Source of the DNA: Luminiphilus sp.
Lineage (GTDB): Bacteria > Pseudomonadota > Gammaproteobacteria > Pseudomonadales > Halieaceae
Direction of reading: 5' to 3'
DNA length: 26,239 bases
Assembly (NCBI GenBank): GCA_022425845.1
Contig: JAKMEU010000026.1
Coordinates: forward strand, 1-26,239
The position numbers and the translations under genes were made by a program. The notes under the pieces were generated by a model, which was given only the letters and a program-made list of their open reading frames with translations, had not been told where the DNA came from and searched no databases. Each line of letters opens with the position of its first letter. The stretch's first letter is position 1. Positions 8,049 to 16,279 of this stretch are shown here, one piece after another.

Positions 8049-9533
8049 TTACGCTTCCCGGCAGTAATGGTCAATAAAGCGTTGATGCTCTGGCAACTGG
8101 CTGACAAGACGTTCCACGGAGCCGTGAATCCCACCCAGAAAATCTCTCAACTCCTGCTCGTCCATCATATTGACGATGGGATGATATTGCTCTGGATGCA
8201 GGCCCTGTCCCAGCATGACCTGGGTCCAGGAGTTTTCTCCGAACAGTTCTGTCGGCACCTTGAACACCCGCCCGGTCTCCTTGAACAGGTCAATCCGATG
8301 TTGCAGCGACTCGGGAATTTCCATCGTTCGGCAATGCCGCCAAAAAGGCGTGTCGGTCCGCTCGGTCACGTGGTAGTGCAAAATGATGAAATCGCGAATG
8401 TTTTCAATCTCAAACTTCATCTGGTTATTGAATTCGTCAATATCCGGCTGACGCACCCCGTCGTAGGGAAACATCTGCATGAAACGGACGACACTGCGCT
8501 GTATCAGGTGAATACTGGTGGACTCCAGTGGCTCCATGAAACCGCTGGATAAACCTACGGCGACGCAATTCTTTACCCAGTGCCGCCGCCGAGTGCCGGT
8601 CTGGAACTTGATTGGGCGCGGTTCGGTGACCAGTTCCCCCTCCAGATTGCCGCGCAGCTTGGCCTCAGCCTCATCCCGCGACCAGAATTTACTGCAGTAG
8701 ACCATCCCGTTACCCGTACGGTGCTGCAACGGTATACGCCACTGCCAACCCGCCTCATGGGCAATCGAGCGGGTATAGGGTATGGGCGGCTGAACGTTCT
8801 CTGTCTGCACCGCCAGCGCACTGTCACAGGGCAACCAGTGCTGCCAGTCGTCATAACCGGCATGCAGTGTCTGCTCGATGAGAAGGCCCCGAAAACCCGT
8901 ACAGTCCACGAAAAAATCACCATCGATCTGCTGACCGCTATCGAGGCGCAAGCCGGTGATAAAACCCGTCGCCTCATTTTGCAGCACCGTGGCTATCTTG
9001 CCCTCGATGCGAACTGCACCGTGCTCCTCTGCAATATTTCGAAGGAACGCCGCATAGCGGGAAGAATCAAAATGGTAGGCATAGTTGAGGTTTTGATTTG
9101 GCAGTACGGCAAATCGATTGTGCTTGGCCGCCAGCCATTCATTACAGTATTCGCCAAACTCCTTGCTGATTCCCAACTGCTTGCCTTTCAGCCAAAAATG
9201 CTGAAATCCAGCGGCCCAACAGTCCTTTCCGGTGAAACCAAAGGAGTGAATATAGTCCTTGCCCACATCGTGCCAGTTCTCAAAAGAAATACCGAGCTTG
9301 AAGGTGCCACCCACCGCTGAAACAAAATCCTGCTCTTTGATCTTCAGCAGTTCATGCAGCGTCAGCAACGTTGGGATCGTGGCCTCACCCACCCCGACCG
9401 TGCCTATCTCCTCGGACTCCACCAGCGATACTTTCACTGTCTTTCCCAGCAACTTTGCAACTGCCGCCGCCGCCATCCAACCCGCGGTGCCACCGCCCGC
9501 GATCACAACGTGCCTGATTTTTTGGTGTTCCAT
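8049..9533 (-). CDS. Flavin-dependent tryptophan-halogenase-family protein 1
   Basis: A two-component flavin-dependent halogenase-family protein (PF04820 type), 494 aa. All hallmark motifs are present: the FAD fold GGGTAGWM (residues 13-20), GVGEATIPTL (47-56), the catalytic lysine K79 in GGTFKLGI at the same number as in PrnA, the W-x-W-x-I-P signature (GWQWRIPLQ near 262), and GFMEPLES with E337. A well-placed AAGG precedes the ATG. The gene lies 31 bases after the cupin gene. Relatives next to TonB-dependent receptors (for example BrvH and the Xanthomonas Xcc halogenases, as I recall) halogenate indole-like compounds in vitro, but their natural substrate is not known. No flavin reductase partner is in the window. 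Halogenase chemistry is supported by motifs; the substrate is open. Confidence 0.9.
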   Translation of the reverse strand: MEHQKIRHVVIAGGGTAGWMAAAAVAKLLGKTVKVSLVESEEIGTVGVGEATIPTLLTLHELLKIKEQDFVSAVGGTFKLGISFENWHDVGKDYIHSFGFTGKDCWAAGFQHFWLKGKQLGISKEFGEYCNEWLAAKHNRFAVLPNQNLNYAYHFDSSRYAAFLRNIAEEHGAVRIEGKIATVLQNEATGFITGLRLDSGQQIDGDFFVDCTGFRGLLIEQTLHAGYDDWQHWLPCDSALAVQTENVQPPIPYTRSIAHEAGWQWRIPLQHRTGNGMVYCSKFWSRDEAEAKLRGNLEGELVTEPRPIKFQTGTRRRHWVKNCVAVGLSSGFMEPLESTSIHLIQRSVVRFMQMFPYDGVRQPDIDEFNNQMKFEIENIRDFIILHYHVTERTDTPFWRHCRTMEIPESLQHRIDLFKETGRVFKVPTELFGENSWTQVMLGQGLHPEQYHPIVNMMDEQELRDFLGGIHGSVERLVSQLPEHQRFIDHYCREA

Positions 9534-9564
9534 AAACCTTACTCCGCGAGCTTCTAATGGAAGC

Positions 9565-10578
9565 TCATGCCTGTAATCGATTTAACAATTCTTCCCGCAG
9601 CCGCTGCGCCTCTTGCTCACTCATATCACCCAGACAGCCCAGGGCATGAGCGGGCATGTGGGGCATCGCCTCGGCATCAAAAACATAAAAATTCATCAGC
9701 GCCTGCCAGGCACGCCGCTGTGTCTCTGGGAGGTGGCGAATTGACATGATGCCGTGCAGAAGCGCATTGAAGGGCGAACCAAAGTGCTGCGCATGATTCA
9801 GCCACCAGTAATTCACCAACAGATTGCAGTCTGACAGTGCCTGAACATGGTGCCACCACATGCTGGGGATAAAAATTGCATCGCCCGGCCCCAGTTCACA
9901 GCTCTGGGAAACCGCCAGGGCGGCCTTGAAGCGTGGGAATTTCTGGAAATCCGGCGCGTCAAAATCGACCAGGCTGATGGGCTGTCCCGAGGGGGTTCTG
10001 TCCACCGGACCGACATAGAGGTTTTCGACCTGATCGGTTGGGAACAGGGTGAAACGTCGACGGCCGTAAACGACGCAGGCCACGTTGCTGGGAAAGTCGT
10101 AATGAGCCGAAACTGTCGTTCGATTGCCGAGCCAGAAATTCACCAGGGGCTCACCGGGTATCGCAAGGGTGTTGGCTTTTTCGAAGCCCGGCAGCCAGCC
10201 TGCGACGGGGGTTGACCCCACATAAATCGCCATGGGGCCATCGTCTCCCGGCGCGCCCTGCTCCCGCAGCCGCTCAACGATGTCGGCCAGGGGTGCACTG
10301 CCACTGCGGAAGTTAAAGCCATTGAAGGCGTCGTTGTAGCCAAAACGTCCCGACGCTTCCGCCGGGGCTACGTAAGCGGTTACCGGCTTCTCTGTCCAAA
10401 ACGTGGAAAGGTAGGCCTGTAATTGGTCGAGGTCCCCTTCGCCTTCGGGAATCGCTGGCCAGTCGGACACCAGACCGCTGAGCACCAGTGGCTCTTCGCG
10501 CTCAAACACCCAGTCCGGAATCGCGTCAGCCGTCAGGCCCTCAACGACCTCAACCGATTTGGCGGCAGTTACGGTCAC
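9565..10578 (-). CDS. Cupin_8/JmjC-like iron-dependent oxygenase-family protein
   Basis: A 337-aa protein of the cupin-like JmjC class (PF13621 type), whose members include Fe(II)/2-oxoglutarate hydroxylases. The metal triad is visible: H159-x-D161 in SAHYDFPSN and a distal histidine in GDAIFIPSMWWHHVQAL (H243/H244), with the YGRRRFTLFP strand between. The start is GTG at 10578; it overlaps the TGA of the SapC-like gene (GTGA), so the two are coupled. Members of this group occur with SapC and tryptophan-halogenase genes beside TonB-dependent receptors. Hydroxylase activity is plausible from the intact triad, but its target (a protein side chain or a small molecule) cannot be told from the sequence. 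Confidence 0.85.
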   Translation of the reverse strand: MTVTAAKSVEVVEGLTADAIPDWVFEREEPLVLSGLVSDWPAIPEGEGDLDQLQAYLSTFWTEKPVTAYVAPAEASGRFGYNDAFNGFNFRSGSAPLADIVERLREQGAPGDDGPMAIYVGSTPVAGWLPGFEKANTLAIPGEPLVNFWLGNRTTVSAHYDFPSNVACVVYGRRRFTLFPTDQVENLYVGPVDRTPSGQPISLVDFDAPDFQKFPRFKAALAVSQSCELGPGDAIFIPSMWWHHVQALSDCNLLVNYWWLNHAQHFGSPFNALLHGIMSIRHLPETQRRAWQALMNFYVFDAEAMPHMPAHALGCLGDMSEQEAQRLREELLNRLQA

Positions 10579-11300
10579 GGGCCAGCACCCTGCCCCTGTT
10601 CCTTGCGCTGAATCAGTCGACCCATGTTGGATAGTGACGCAAGCATCATGAACAGCGGCATCAGAAAGCCACGAGCCGACAACTCGGCCAGCGCTTCTCC
10701 CGACAAATCCCGCACGCGATCCTCATTCAACGCAAAAAATCCCATCAACTGATTCTTGGAACCGTCTCGCAGTGTGATGTCCATCGTTACGGATTCCACG
10801 AGATCGAGATCATTCAAAGCCGTCGTGAAACGCCGGGTGTGATCGGCGCCCTCGTGAATCTGCTCCAGTAAGTCAGCGACCCGTTCGAGATACTCGGTTC
10901 GGCCGCCCAGCGGCTGGAAGACGGCTTCCCCCGTTTGATCCTCGCTCACGCGGGGATGCGACATGTCAACGCTGAGTAAACGGACTTCTTCTCCATCCTC
11001 CGTTTGATGCTGCCCTATCAAAAAGGGCCCTTTGCGCAGGAAAGCGGGGCGGCTCAAGGCCTGCCAGCCGTCGCCATCCAGAAACAGGTTTTCCCCGGCC
11101 TCAAATCCCATGAGGGCGACCGGGATCAGGCCGTCCTGATCGGTATTTTGCAACAGGATGGGGAAGTCGCCCTGCAAGTCCCTGAATTCGAAAGTATAAG
11201 CCGGGCAGTTATGAATCGCGTCACCGAGTGGGGCACCCGCGGTGTCAGTAATACGCAGGTCTTTGTGGTCAATATTATTGAGTATCTGGAAGTCGCTCAT
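10575..11300 (-). CDS. SapC-family protein
   Basis: A 241-aa protein recognisable as SapC family (PF07277 type) from its N-terminal block: NCPAYTFEFRDLQGDFPILL, then PVALMGFEAGENLFLDGDGW, and FLRKGPFLIGQ. Its C-terminal half (ALNDLDLVESVTMDITLRDG, FFALNEDRVRDLSGEALAEL) also matches the usual layout. There is no signal peptide or membrane segment, so it is probably cytoplasmic. The name comes from a Campylobacter S-layer locus and is not a functional description. It sits between halogenase 2 (4-base ATGA overlap) and the cupin gene (GTGA overlap), which suggests co-translation and joint function. The family's biochemical role is unknown to me. Confidence 0.85.
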   Translation of the reverse strand: MSDFQILNNIDHKDLRITDTAGAPLGDAIHNCPAYTFEFRDLQGDFPILLQNTDQDGLIPVALMGFEAGENLFLDGDGWQALSRPAFLRKGPFLIGQHQTEDGEEVRLLSVDMSHPRVSEDQTGEAVFQPLGGRTEYLERVADLLEQIHEGADHTRRFTTALNDLDLVESVTMDITLRDGSKNQLMGFFALNEDRVRDLSGEALAELSARGFLMPLFMMLASLSNMGRLIQRKEQGQGAGP

Positions 11301-12859
11301 GCCGTCACCGTCGCTGAATTGTTGTTGGTCCGTAGCGCGTTGAGCAGTTGGCGATTTCCCGGCATCGTCCGCTGCAACTTGAGTGCGCGCTCCCTGACAC
11401 TGAACAGGATCGGGTCCAGATCCTCAAGAATACCCCGTTGCTCCCCGGAGGCCCCGGGACCGGGGACCTGGAGGTGTCCGTTCATTCCCAGCCAGACATA
11501 CTGATAACTGGCTGCGGGAAAGAGCTCATCAATCCGGGGCGTGTCCAGATGCCAGGGCGCCCTCACCTGCCACAGGGCGAGTTTGTCACGCAGACACTGG
11601 CTGGCGCTATCGATGCACTTGGCGGCGCGCCAGTAATCTGTGTCAACACGCTCACTGAGCACGTAATGCAACTTCAAAAACTCCTGAATGCTATCCCAGT
11701 GTGCCAACATCTTTCTGTTGAATGCCCGCGAGCAGGGGCCCATCAGAGCCTTATTCAGAGGAAACGATTCCGTAAGGGATGAAGCCGCCTGCTCAATCAT
11801 GGCCAGGGCGGAGGCCTCCAATGGTTCGATAAAGCCAGCAGACAATCCCACCGCCACACAGTTGTTGATCCAGGGCGTGGGCCGAAATCCAGGTTGGAAG
11901 TTAAGGGTTCTACAGGTCAGGGCTTCTGCCCGCTCCTTGCCCACGCTCTGTGCGGCGTATTCCCGGACTGTCCGCGTAGCCTCCTCCTCTGACACGAAGT
12001 CGGCGCAGTGTACATAGCCCACTCCGCGCCGAGACTGAAGGCCAATATCCCAAATCCAACCACAGGCCTGTGCTGTTGACCGGGTGCACGAATGAATTTC
12101 CTGTTCCGGCTCGTCGTACGGTATTTGTGTAACGACAGCCCGGTTGTTGGGCAACACATCATCGGCGGGTTGAAAGGCACTTCCAAAATGCTCTCCGATC
12201 AATAACGCCTTCTGCCCTGAGCAGTCTATAAACAGATCGCCGGCCAGCGATTCTCCCGAGTCCAGCTGCACCGATTCAATAAAACCATCGTCACCACAAA
12301 CGACACCCTCGACGTGCGCCCGGATGTGCTCTACGCCAAAACGCGCGACGCTGTGCTCACTCAGGAGGGCGGCAAACTTAACGGCATCCACGTGGTAACC
12401 GTAATTCAGGGCAAACGCATATTCTGGCGTATCGGCGGTCTTGGGGGCCTGATAGTTGTTCGCAATCAGACCCTGGGGAGTAATCAGTTCATGAAAAGGG
12501 CGATCGACCCGACCCCGCCGCCAGTAGTCGGCAAGATTCTTTGAGGCATAGTCAGATGGCAGGCTAAACGGATGGATGTAAGCGTCATGGTCAGCGCCCG
12601 TGCGCCAGCCGTGAAACAGCGTGCCCTGTTTCAGACTGGCATCGCAGTCGGTCAGCAGCACGCGTTCGCTCAGGCCAATCGACTGAAGCGTCGCCTTCAT
12701 GGAGGGCCAGGTTCCCTCGCCGACTCCAACAGTAGGAACGCTGGGGGACTCCAGCAGGGAAATTCCGAACTGGCGATCTGGCATAGCACCCAGACGGGCA
12801 GCCACCAGCCACCCAGCGGTGCCACCACCCACGATCACGACGCGTCGCGTTTCCGTCAT
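11297..12859 (-). CDS. Flavin-dependent tryptophan-halogenase-family protein 2
   Basis: A second, divergent halogenase-family flavoprotein of 520 aa. It has the FAD motif GGGTAGWL (residues 11-18), GVGEGTWPSM (45-54), the catalytic lysine K77 in DASLKQGTLFHGW, a DLFIDCSGQKALLIGE segment, and LSAGFIEPLEASAL. The W-x-W-x-I-P signature is altered: the residues read GWIWDIGLQ, with glycine in place of proline. It therefore belongs to a different subgroup from the halogenase at 8049. Its stop overlaps the SapC-like start by 4 bases. Its own start lies 101 bases after the receptor gene, beyond a clear terminator, so its expression depends on read-through or on a promoter I could not identify. Substrate unknown. 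Confidence 0.88.
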   Translation of the reverse strand: MTETRRVVIVGGGTAGWLVAARLGAMPDRQFGISLLESPSVPTVGVGEGTWPSMKATLQSIGLSERVLLTDCDASLKQGTLFHGWRTGADHDAYIHPFSLPSDYASKNLADYWRRGRVDRPFHELITPQGLIANNYQAPKTADTPEYAFALNYGYHVDAVKFAALLSEHSVARFGVEHIRAHVEGVVCGDDGFIESVQLDSGESLAGDLFIDCSGQKALLIGEHFGSAFQPADDVLPNNRAVVTQIPYDEPEQEIHSCTRSTAQACGWIWDIGLQSRRGVGYVHCADFVSEEEATRTVREYAAQSVGKERAEALTCRTLNFQPGFRPTPWINNCVAVGLSAGFIEPLEASALAMIEQAASSLTESFPLNKALMGPCSRAFNRKMLAHWDSIQEFLKLHYVLSERVDTDYWRAAKCIDSASQCLRDKLALWQVRAPWHLDTPRIDELFPAASYQYVWLGMNGHLQVPGPGASGEQRGILEDLDPILFSVRERALKLQRTMPGNRQLLNALRTNNNSATVTA

Positions 12860-12916
12860 AGGGCTGAAGCCTTTAAAGAATGCATAGGAGAGAAAGTTTA
12901 GCGCTCTTTAAACGAC

Positions 12917-12937
12917 AAAAAGCTGCCCGAGGGCAGC
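12917..12937 (-). terminator. Rho-independent terminator after the TonB-dependent receptor
   Basis: On the minus strand, 23 bases past the receptor stop, GCTGCC-CTCG-GGCAGC forms a perfect 6-bp GC-rich stem with a four-base loop, directly followed by TTTTT. This is the clearest intrinsic terminator in the window. It separates the receptor from the halogenase/SapC/cupin/hydrolase genes and probably sets a high receptor to enzyme ratio through partial read-through. Confidence 0.85.
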
Positions 12938-12960
12938 CCTTTGTCACATTTACCGCAAAC

Positions 12961-15948
12961 CTAGAAGGTATAGCGCACACCCACGTTGTAGCGCGCACCC
13001 TGCTGGCCGACGAACAGAGGCTGAGATTTGCTACGTCCATAGACATAGGTCGTCTCATCGGTGATGTTGATGGCATCCGCGAACAGCGTCAGGTTATCGG
13101 TGACATTAAACTGCGCACCAATATCCCATTGCTCGTACTCTGCAACGAATGTTGGCGGTATCCCACCCACATTAGCCTGCCCCGTTCCGGCGAGGAAATC
13201 ATCCCGCCAGTTGTAGGCGACTCGGATAGAGAACCGATCGTTCTCGTAGAAGCCAATCAGGTTGGCCGAATCGCCAATACCCGACACGACAAACTGTTGC
13301 GCCAGATCCGTCACATCATAATCGGTATCCGACTCCACCAACGTGGCGTTGGCGATAAAGCCGAAGCCCGTCTGCCCGAAGGTGTGCTGAAGGTTGACCT
13401 CCCAACCATCCACCGTATCGCTATCCTGGTTGATTGGTGCGATCACTGCGAAGTTAGCGAGGTCATCCCCGGATTGCCCTGTAATCGTCCCATTAGCGGT
13501 GTTGACACCAGGCGATCCTGCTTTGTTCGCGAGGATCCAGTCGTACAGTTCGCCCGAGGTGGCCGCTGAGCCCAGAGCTGCACGGGCCTCATCGGCATAG
13601 GCGCCATTGCCCGGGTGGGGCAGATCAAACAAGGTCTCGTTGAACTCGGCGAAGCTGATGAAGTTCTCTACGTCCTTGGTGAAATAGCCCACCGAGAAGT
13701 AGCTCGCGTCTGCGTAATACCACTCGAAGGACAGGTCGATGTTGTCCGACTCAAAAGGCTTCAGGTTCGGGTTACCCCGGGATCCCGTACCGCCATCAAT
13801 CCGCAGAAGCTGGTCAATGGTCTGGCCGCCCTGAATATCGCGATAATTGGGCCGCGTCATGGTCTTGCTGTAGGAGAATCGAGCTACGATGTCTTCGGTC
13901 AAACCCACTTTGACATCCAGGTTAGGCAAAATGTTGTCGTAGCTGCCTGACAACGAGGTGAAGTCTCCCGAACCAGGCACCGCACTGAACTCGTTACCCC
14001 CTACCCAGTCGATACGATCATAGCTGGGTGCCAATGCCTGAGAATCAACATCCGTATCCTCGTAGCGAACACCAAGGCGAATATCAACGGGTATGGCGCC
14101 CAAATCGAAGCCCATGTTGACCTGAAGATAAGCAGCAAGCTGCTCTTCTGTGGTTCGACGATCGGAGCTGTAGTTGCTCGAGGCACAGAGCCCCGTACCA
14201 CAATCGCCCATATCAGGTACGAAGAACGTCGCCGCTTCTCCACTTGCCATGAGTTGTTCGGTCCGCTCGATCAGGGCCGGCATGTCATAGGCGTAGTAGG
14301 TCGTGACCAGATCGGGATCGCTCCCTCCGGAGACGTCATCAAATCTTCCAGCTGAGGACACTTCCGTCATCAGGTCCGCAATCGCTCCGGGCTGAGAGAC
14401 ACCACCCCAGGCATCCCGCTGGACAACCGAGCCCGCAGAGCGGTTATTGACCTCAGTAAACTCGACACCAAAATCGATGCTCTTGACCACGCTCTCGGGA
14501 TTGAAATCGAAGGAGCCACCCAGTCGCGCCTGCTCAATCTCCATCCTCGCGTAATTGTTGGCAAATACGCTGCCCGTCACGATCATGTCGTCTGGCGTCA
14601 GCGGATTGGACAGGTCCAGAGCCAAAACAGGCAGCTCACCGCGGTCAAAATAGGTCGTGGTCTTGTCACGTGAAAACGCTGCGATTGACAGTAAGGACGA
14701 GCTTCCAAATTCGCTGTCAGGACGCTGTTCGGCGCTTGAGTCGTGGTAGTCGAACATCAGCGACAGACGATCGGTCACGTCCCACACCAAATTGAAGCCC
14801 AGCGACTTGTTCTCTGCTACCGTCGCGTCGCTTCCCGCGCCCATGGCGAAGTCACCACCGCCGCCGTTGTACTCGGCATAGGTTGTCGGCGATGCGTTGG
14901 CGTTATTACCGTCCCAAACCGTCTCCTGTCCGCCAAAGTTGTACCAGGCCGAGTAGTTGGTGAAGGTTCGCTCCAACTCCACTTCGGAGTAGGTGTAGTC
15001 AACCGTTGCGGTAATGCGCTCGGAAGGCGCCCATTGCATCGTAAGCTGACCGTTAGTGCGCACGCGATCCCATTCAGCAAACTCGTAGCCCGTATTCTGG
15101 GGTACAGAGTAGCGCTCGTCAGCATTGGTGGGCCGGTTCTGTTGTGTCGTCAGGTCATAAGGGACACCGCCCCACTCGGAGGGTCGGGCGCTGCACCAGC
15201 AGTTGTCGACGTCACCTGCAAAACTGCGCCAGCCGCCTACTGAGGCCGTTGCCGCACCGTTATTGCGCTCTTGACGCACCGCGCTAAGCGAAATACCCAC
15301 TGTATCGTCGAGGAACGTATTGGATACCAGCAGCGACACTTCGGGGGTGAAGTCGTCACCCTCCTCGGTAGAGGTATCGTGCATTGCAGACGCGGCAATC
15401 GTGGCATTGAAGCCAGGATTATCAAGCGGTCGGGTGGTTACAATATTGATGGTAGAGCCGATGCCACCCGTGGGCACATCGGCCTTGCCACTCTTGTACA
15501 CCTCGACCCTGGAAATACCCTCAACCGCAAGGTTACTGAAATCAAAAGACCGGCTGTCACCCCCCGTTGTGGGCATTTGACGACCGTTCAGGGTGACCAG
15601 GTTAAAGGCGGGGCCAAAGCCTCGAACCGTCACGTACTGTCCTTCGCCCCGCGTCCTGTCGATCGAGACTCCGGTAACCCGCTGCAGCGCCTCAGCGAGG
15701 TTGGTATCGGGAAACGCACCGATATCCTCCGCTGTAATGGCATCGACAACACCCGCGTTATCGCGCTTGATGTCCGCCGATTTCTCAAGACTCTGGCGTA
15801 TACCCGTTACGATCACCTCCTCCATACCGGAAGTGGATTCGCTGCTTGAGATCTGGTTGGGTTCTGTTTGCGCGACGCTCATCTGGGAAGAAACGGCTAA
15901 TGCAACACCCATGGCCATAGGCGCTTTCAAAAAGGCTTGAGTTTTCAT
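12961..15948 (-). CDS. TonB-dependent outer-membrane receptor (glycan importer type)
   Basis: A 995-aa outer-membrane transporter driven by TonB. A signal peptide (MKTQAFLKAPMAMGVALAVS, cleavage near SVAQ) precedes the plug domain, which begins around MEEVIVTGIRQSLEKS and includes AFPDTNLAEALQRVTGVSID and TVRGFGPAFNLVTLNGRQMP. The long C-terminal beta-barrel ends in a terminal phenylalanine (GVRYTF), as outer-membrane proteins do. The plug wording and length match the large Xanthomonas/Caulobacter-type receptor subfamily used for carbohydrates. With a GH16 and a GH3 enzyme downstream, laminarin oligosaccharides are the likely cargo (inference). No TonB, ExbB or ExbD gene is nearby. The start has only a distant AGGGGA about 13 bases upstream. 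Divergent from ettA, with a 331-base shared control region. Confidence 0.95.
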   Translation of the reverse strand: MKTQAFLKAPMAMGVALAVSSQMSVAQTEPNQISSSESTSGMEEVIVTGIRQSLEKSADIKRDNAGVVDAITAEDIGAFPDTNLAEALQRVTGVSIDRTRGEGQYVTVRGFGPAFNLVTLNGRQMPTTGGDSRSFDFSNLAVEGISRVEVYKSGKADVPTGGIGSTINIVTTRPLDNPGFNATIAASAMHDTSTEEGDDFTPEVSLLVSNTFLDDTVGISLSAVRQERNNGAATASVGGWRSFAGDVDNCWCSARPSEWGGVPYDLTTQQNRPTNADERYSVPQNTGYEFAEWDRVRTNGQLTMQWAPSERITATVDYTYSEVELERTFTNYSAWYNFGGQETVWDGNNANASPTTYAEYNGGGGDFAMGAGSDATVAENKSLGFNLVWDVTDRLSLMFDYHDSSAEQRPDSEFGSSSLLSIAAFSRDKTTTYFDRGELPVLALDLSNPLTPDDMIVTGSVFANNYARMEIEQARLGGSFDFNPESVVKSIDFGVEFTEVNNRSAGSVVQRDAWGGVSQPGAIADLMTEVSSAGRFDDVSGGSDPDLVTTYYAYDMPALIERTEQLMASGEAATFFVPDMGDCGTGLCASSNYSSDRRTTEEQLAAYLQVNMGFDLGAIPVDIRLGVRYEDTDVDSQALAPSYDRIDWVGGNEFSAVPGSGDFTSLSGSYDNILPNLDVKVGLTEDIVARFSYSKTMTRPNYRDIQGGQTIDQLLRIDGGTGSRGNPNLKPFESDNIDLSFEWYYADASYFSVGYFTKDVENFISFAEFNETLFDLPHPGNGAYADEARAALGSAATSGELYDWILANKAGSPGVNTANGTITGQSGDDLANFAVIAPINQDSDTVDGWEVNLQHTFGQTGFGFIANATLVESDTDYDVTDLAQQFVVSGIGDSANLIGFYENDRFSIRVAYNWRDDFLAGTGQANVGGIPPTFVAEYEQWDIGAQFNVTDNLTLFADAINITDETTYVYGRSKSQPLFVGQQGARYNVGVRYTF

Positions 15949-15992
15949 GATGTAATGAAATTCCCCTAATTTGAGTTTTTTTGAATTATCAG

Positions 15993-16003
15993 TAAGTAAA
16001 CTA
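15993..16003. repeat. TAAGTAAACTA repeat, copy 1
   Basis: First of two exact 11-base copies in the receptor/ettA control region, 45 bases before the receptor ATG. It overlaps the area where the receptor promoter should lie (GATAAT on the minus strand follows directly), so it could be a regulator site or part of the promoter. Confidence 0.5.
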
Positions 16004-16008
16004 CACCC

Positions 16009-16021
16009 CCGGCTGAGCCGG
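16009..16021. repeat. Small GC-rich inverted repeat
   Basis: CCGGC-TGA-GCCGG forms a perfect 5-bp stem with a 3-base loop, about 60 bases upstream of the receptor gene. There is no T-tract on either side, so it is not an intrinsic terminator. Confidence 0.4.
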
Positions 16022-16121
16022 TTGCAGGGTAAACGCGATCAGTTGGACTTTTGAGTAGATGAAGCGGCAGGGCTTAGGGGAACCCTGACAATGCGGAGCG
16101 TACGCGCCCCTATCTTCGGAA

Positions 16122-16134
16122 CGAATAGCATTCG
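16122..16134. promoter_or_regulatory. Candidate operator, 13-bp inverted repeat
   Basis: CGAAT-AGC-ATTCG is a perfect 5+3+5 palindrome in the middle of the divergent control region. It is the sort of size and symmetry a dimeric repressor would use. No regulator gene is encoded in the window, so its ligand and regulator are unknown. Confidence 0.3.
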
Positions 16135-16158
16135 GCATTAGACCGATCAGCGGGCGTT

Positions 16159-16169
16159 TAAGTAAACTA
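16159..16169. repeat. TAAGTAAACTA repeat, copy 2
   Basis: Second exact copy of the 11-base motif, 166 bases from the first. Here it forms part of a 12-base palindrome, GTTTA-AG-TAAAC (16156-16167), which the first copy has only imperfectly. Confidence 0.5.
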
Positions 16170-16279
16170 GAGTCTGAGCCAAAGGTTGTAGCGGTATTGC
16201 CCCGCCCCAAAAAACTTTAGCCAAACGTTCGATCCGATGATTTTGTCCTTTTAACCTGCGGTTTTATAAGGTGTCTTTT

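Larger units (their letters stand above)
15949..16279. other. Divergent control region between receptor gene and ettA
   Basis: This non-coding stretch of 331 bases should hold the promoters of the receptor (minus) and ettA (plus). It contains an exact 11-base repeat, TAAGTAAACTA, at 15993-16003 and 16159-16169, a 13-base inverted repeat at 16122-16134, and a small GC hairpin at 16009-16021. A minus-strand GATAAT next to the first repeat could be the receptor -10, but no good -35 lies 17 bases upstream. No coding-quality ORF was seen. Confidence 0.6.

Noticed and set aside
14743..15849. Plus-strand frames of 166 and 192 aa
   Set aside because: They run antisense to the receptor plug and barrel and have an anticodon-shadow composition; no family features.
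16265..16270. TATAAG as a -10 for ettA, with TTGTCC 16 bases upstream
   Set aside because: It overlaps the AAGG Shine-Dalgarno and would put the transcription start at the ATG; the ribosome-binding role is more likely.
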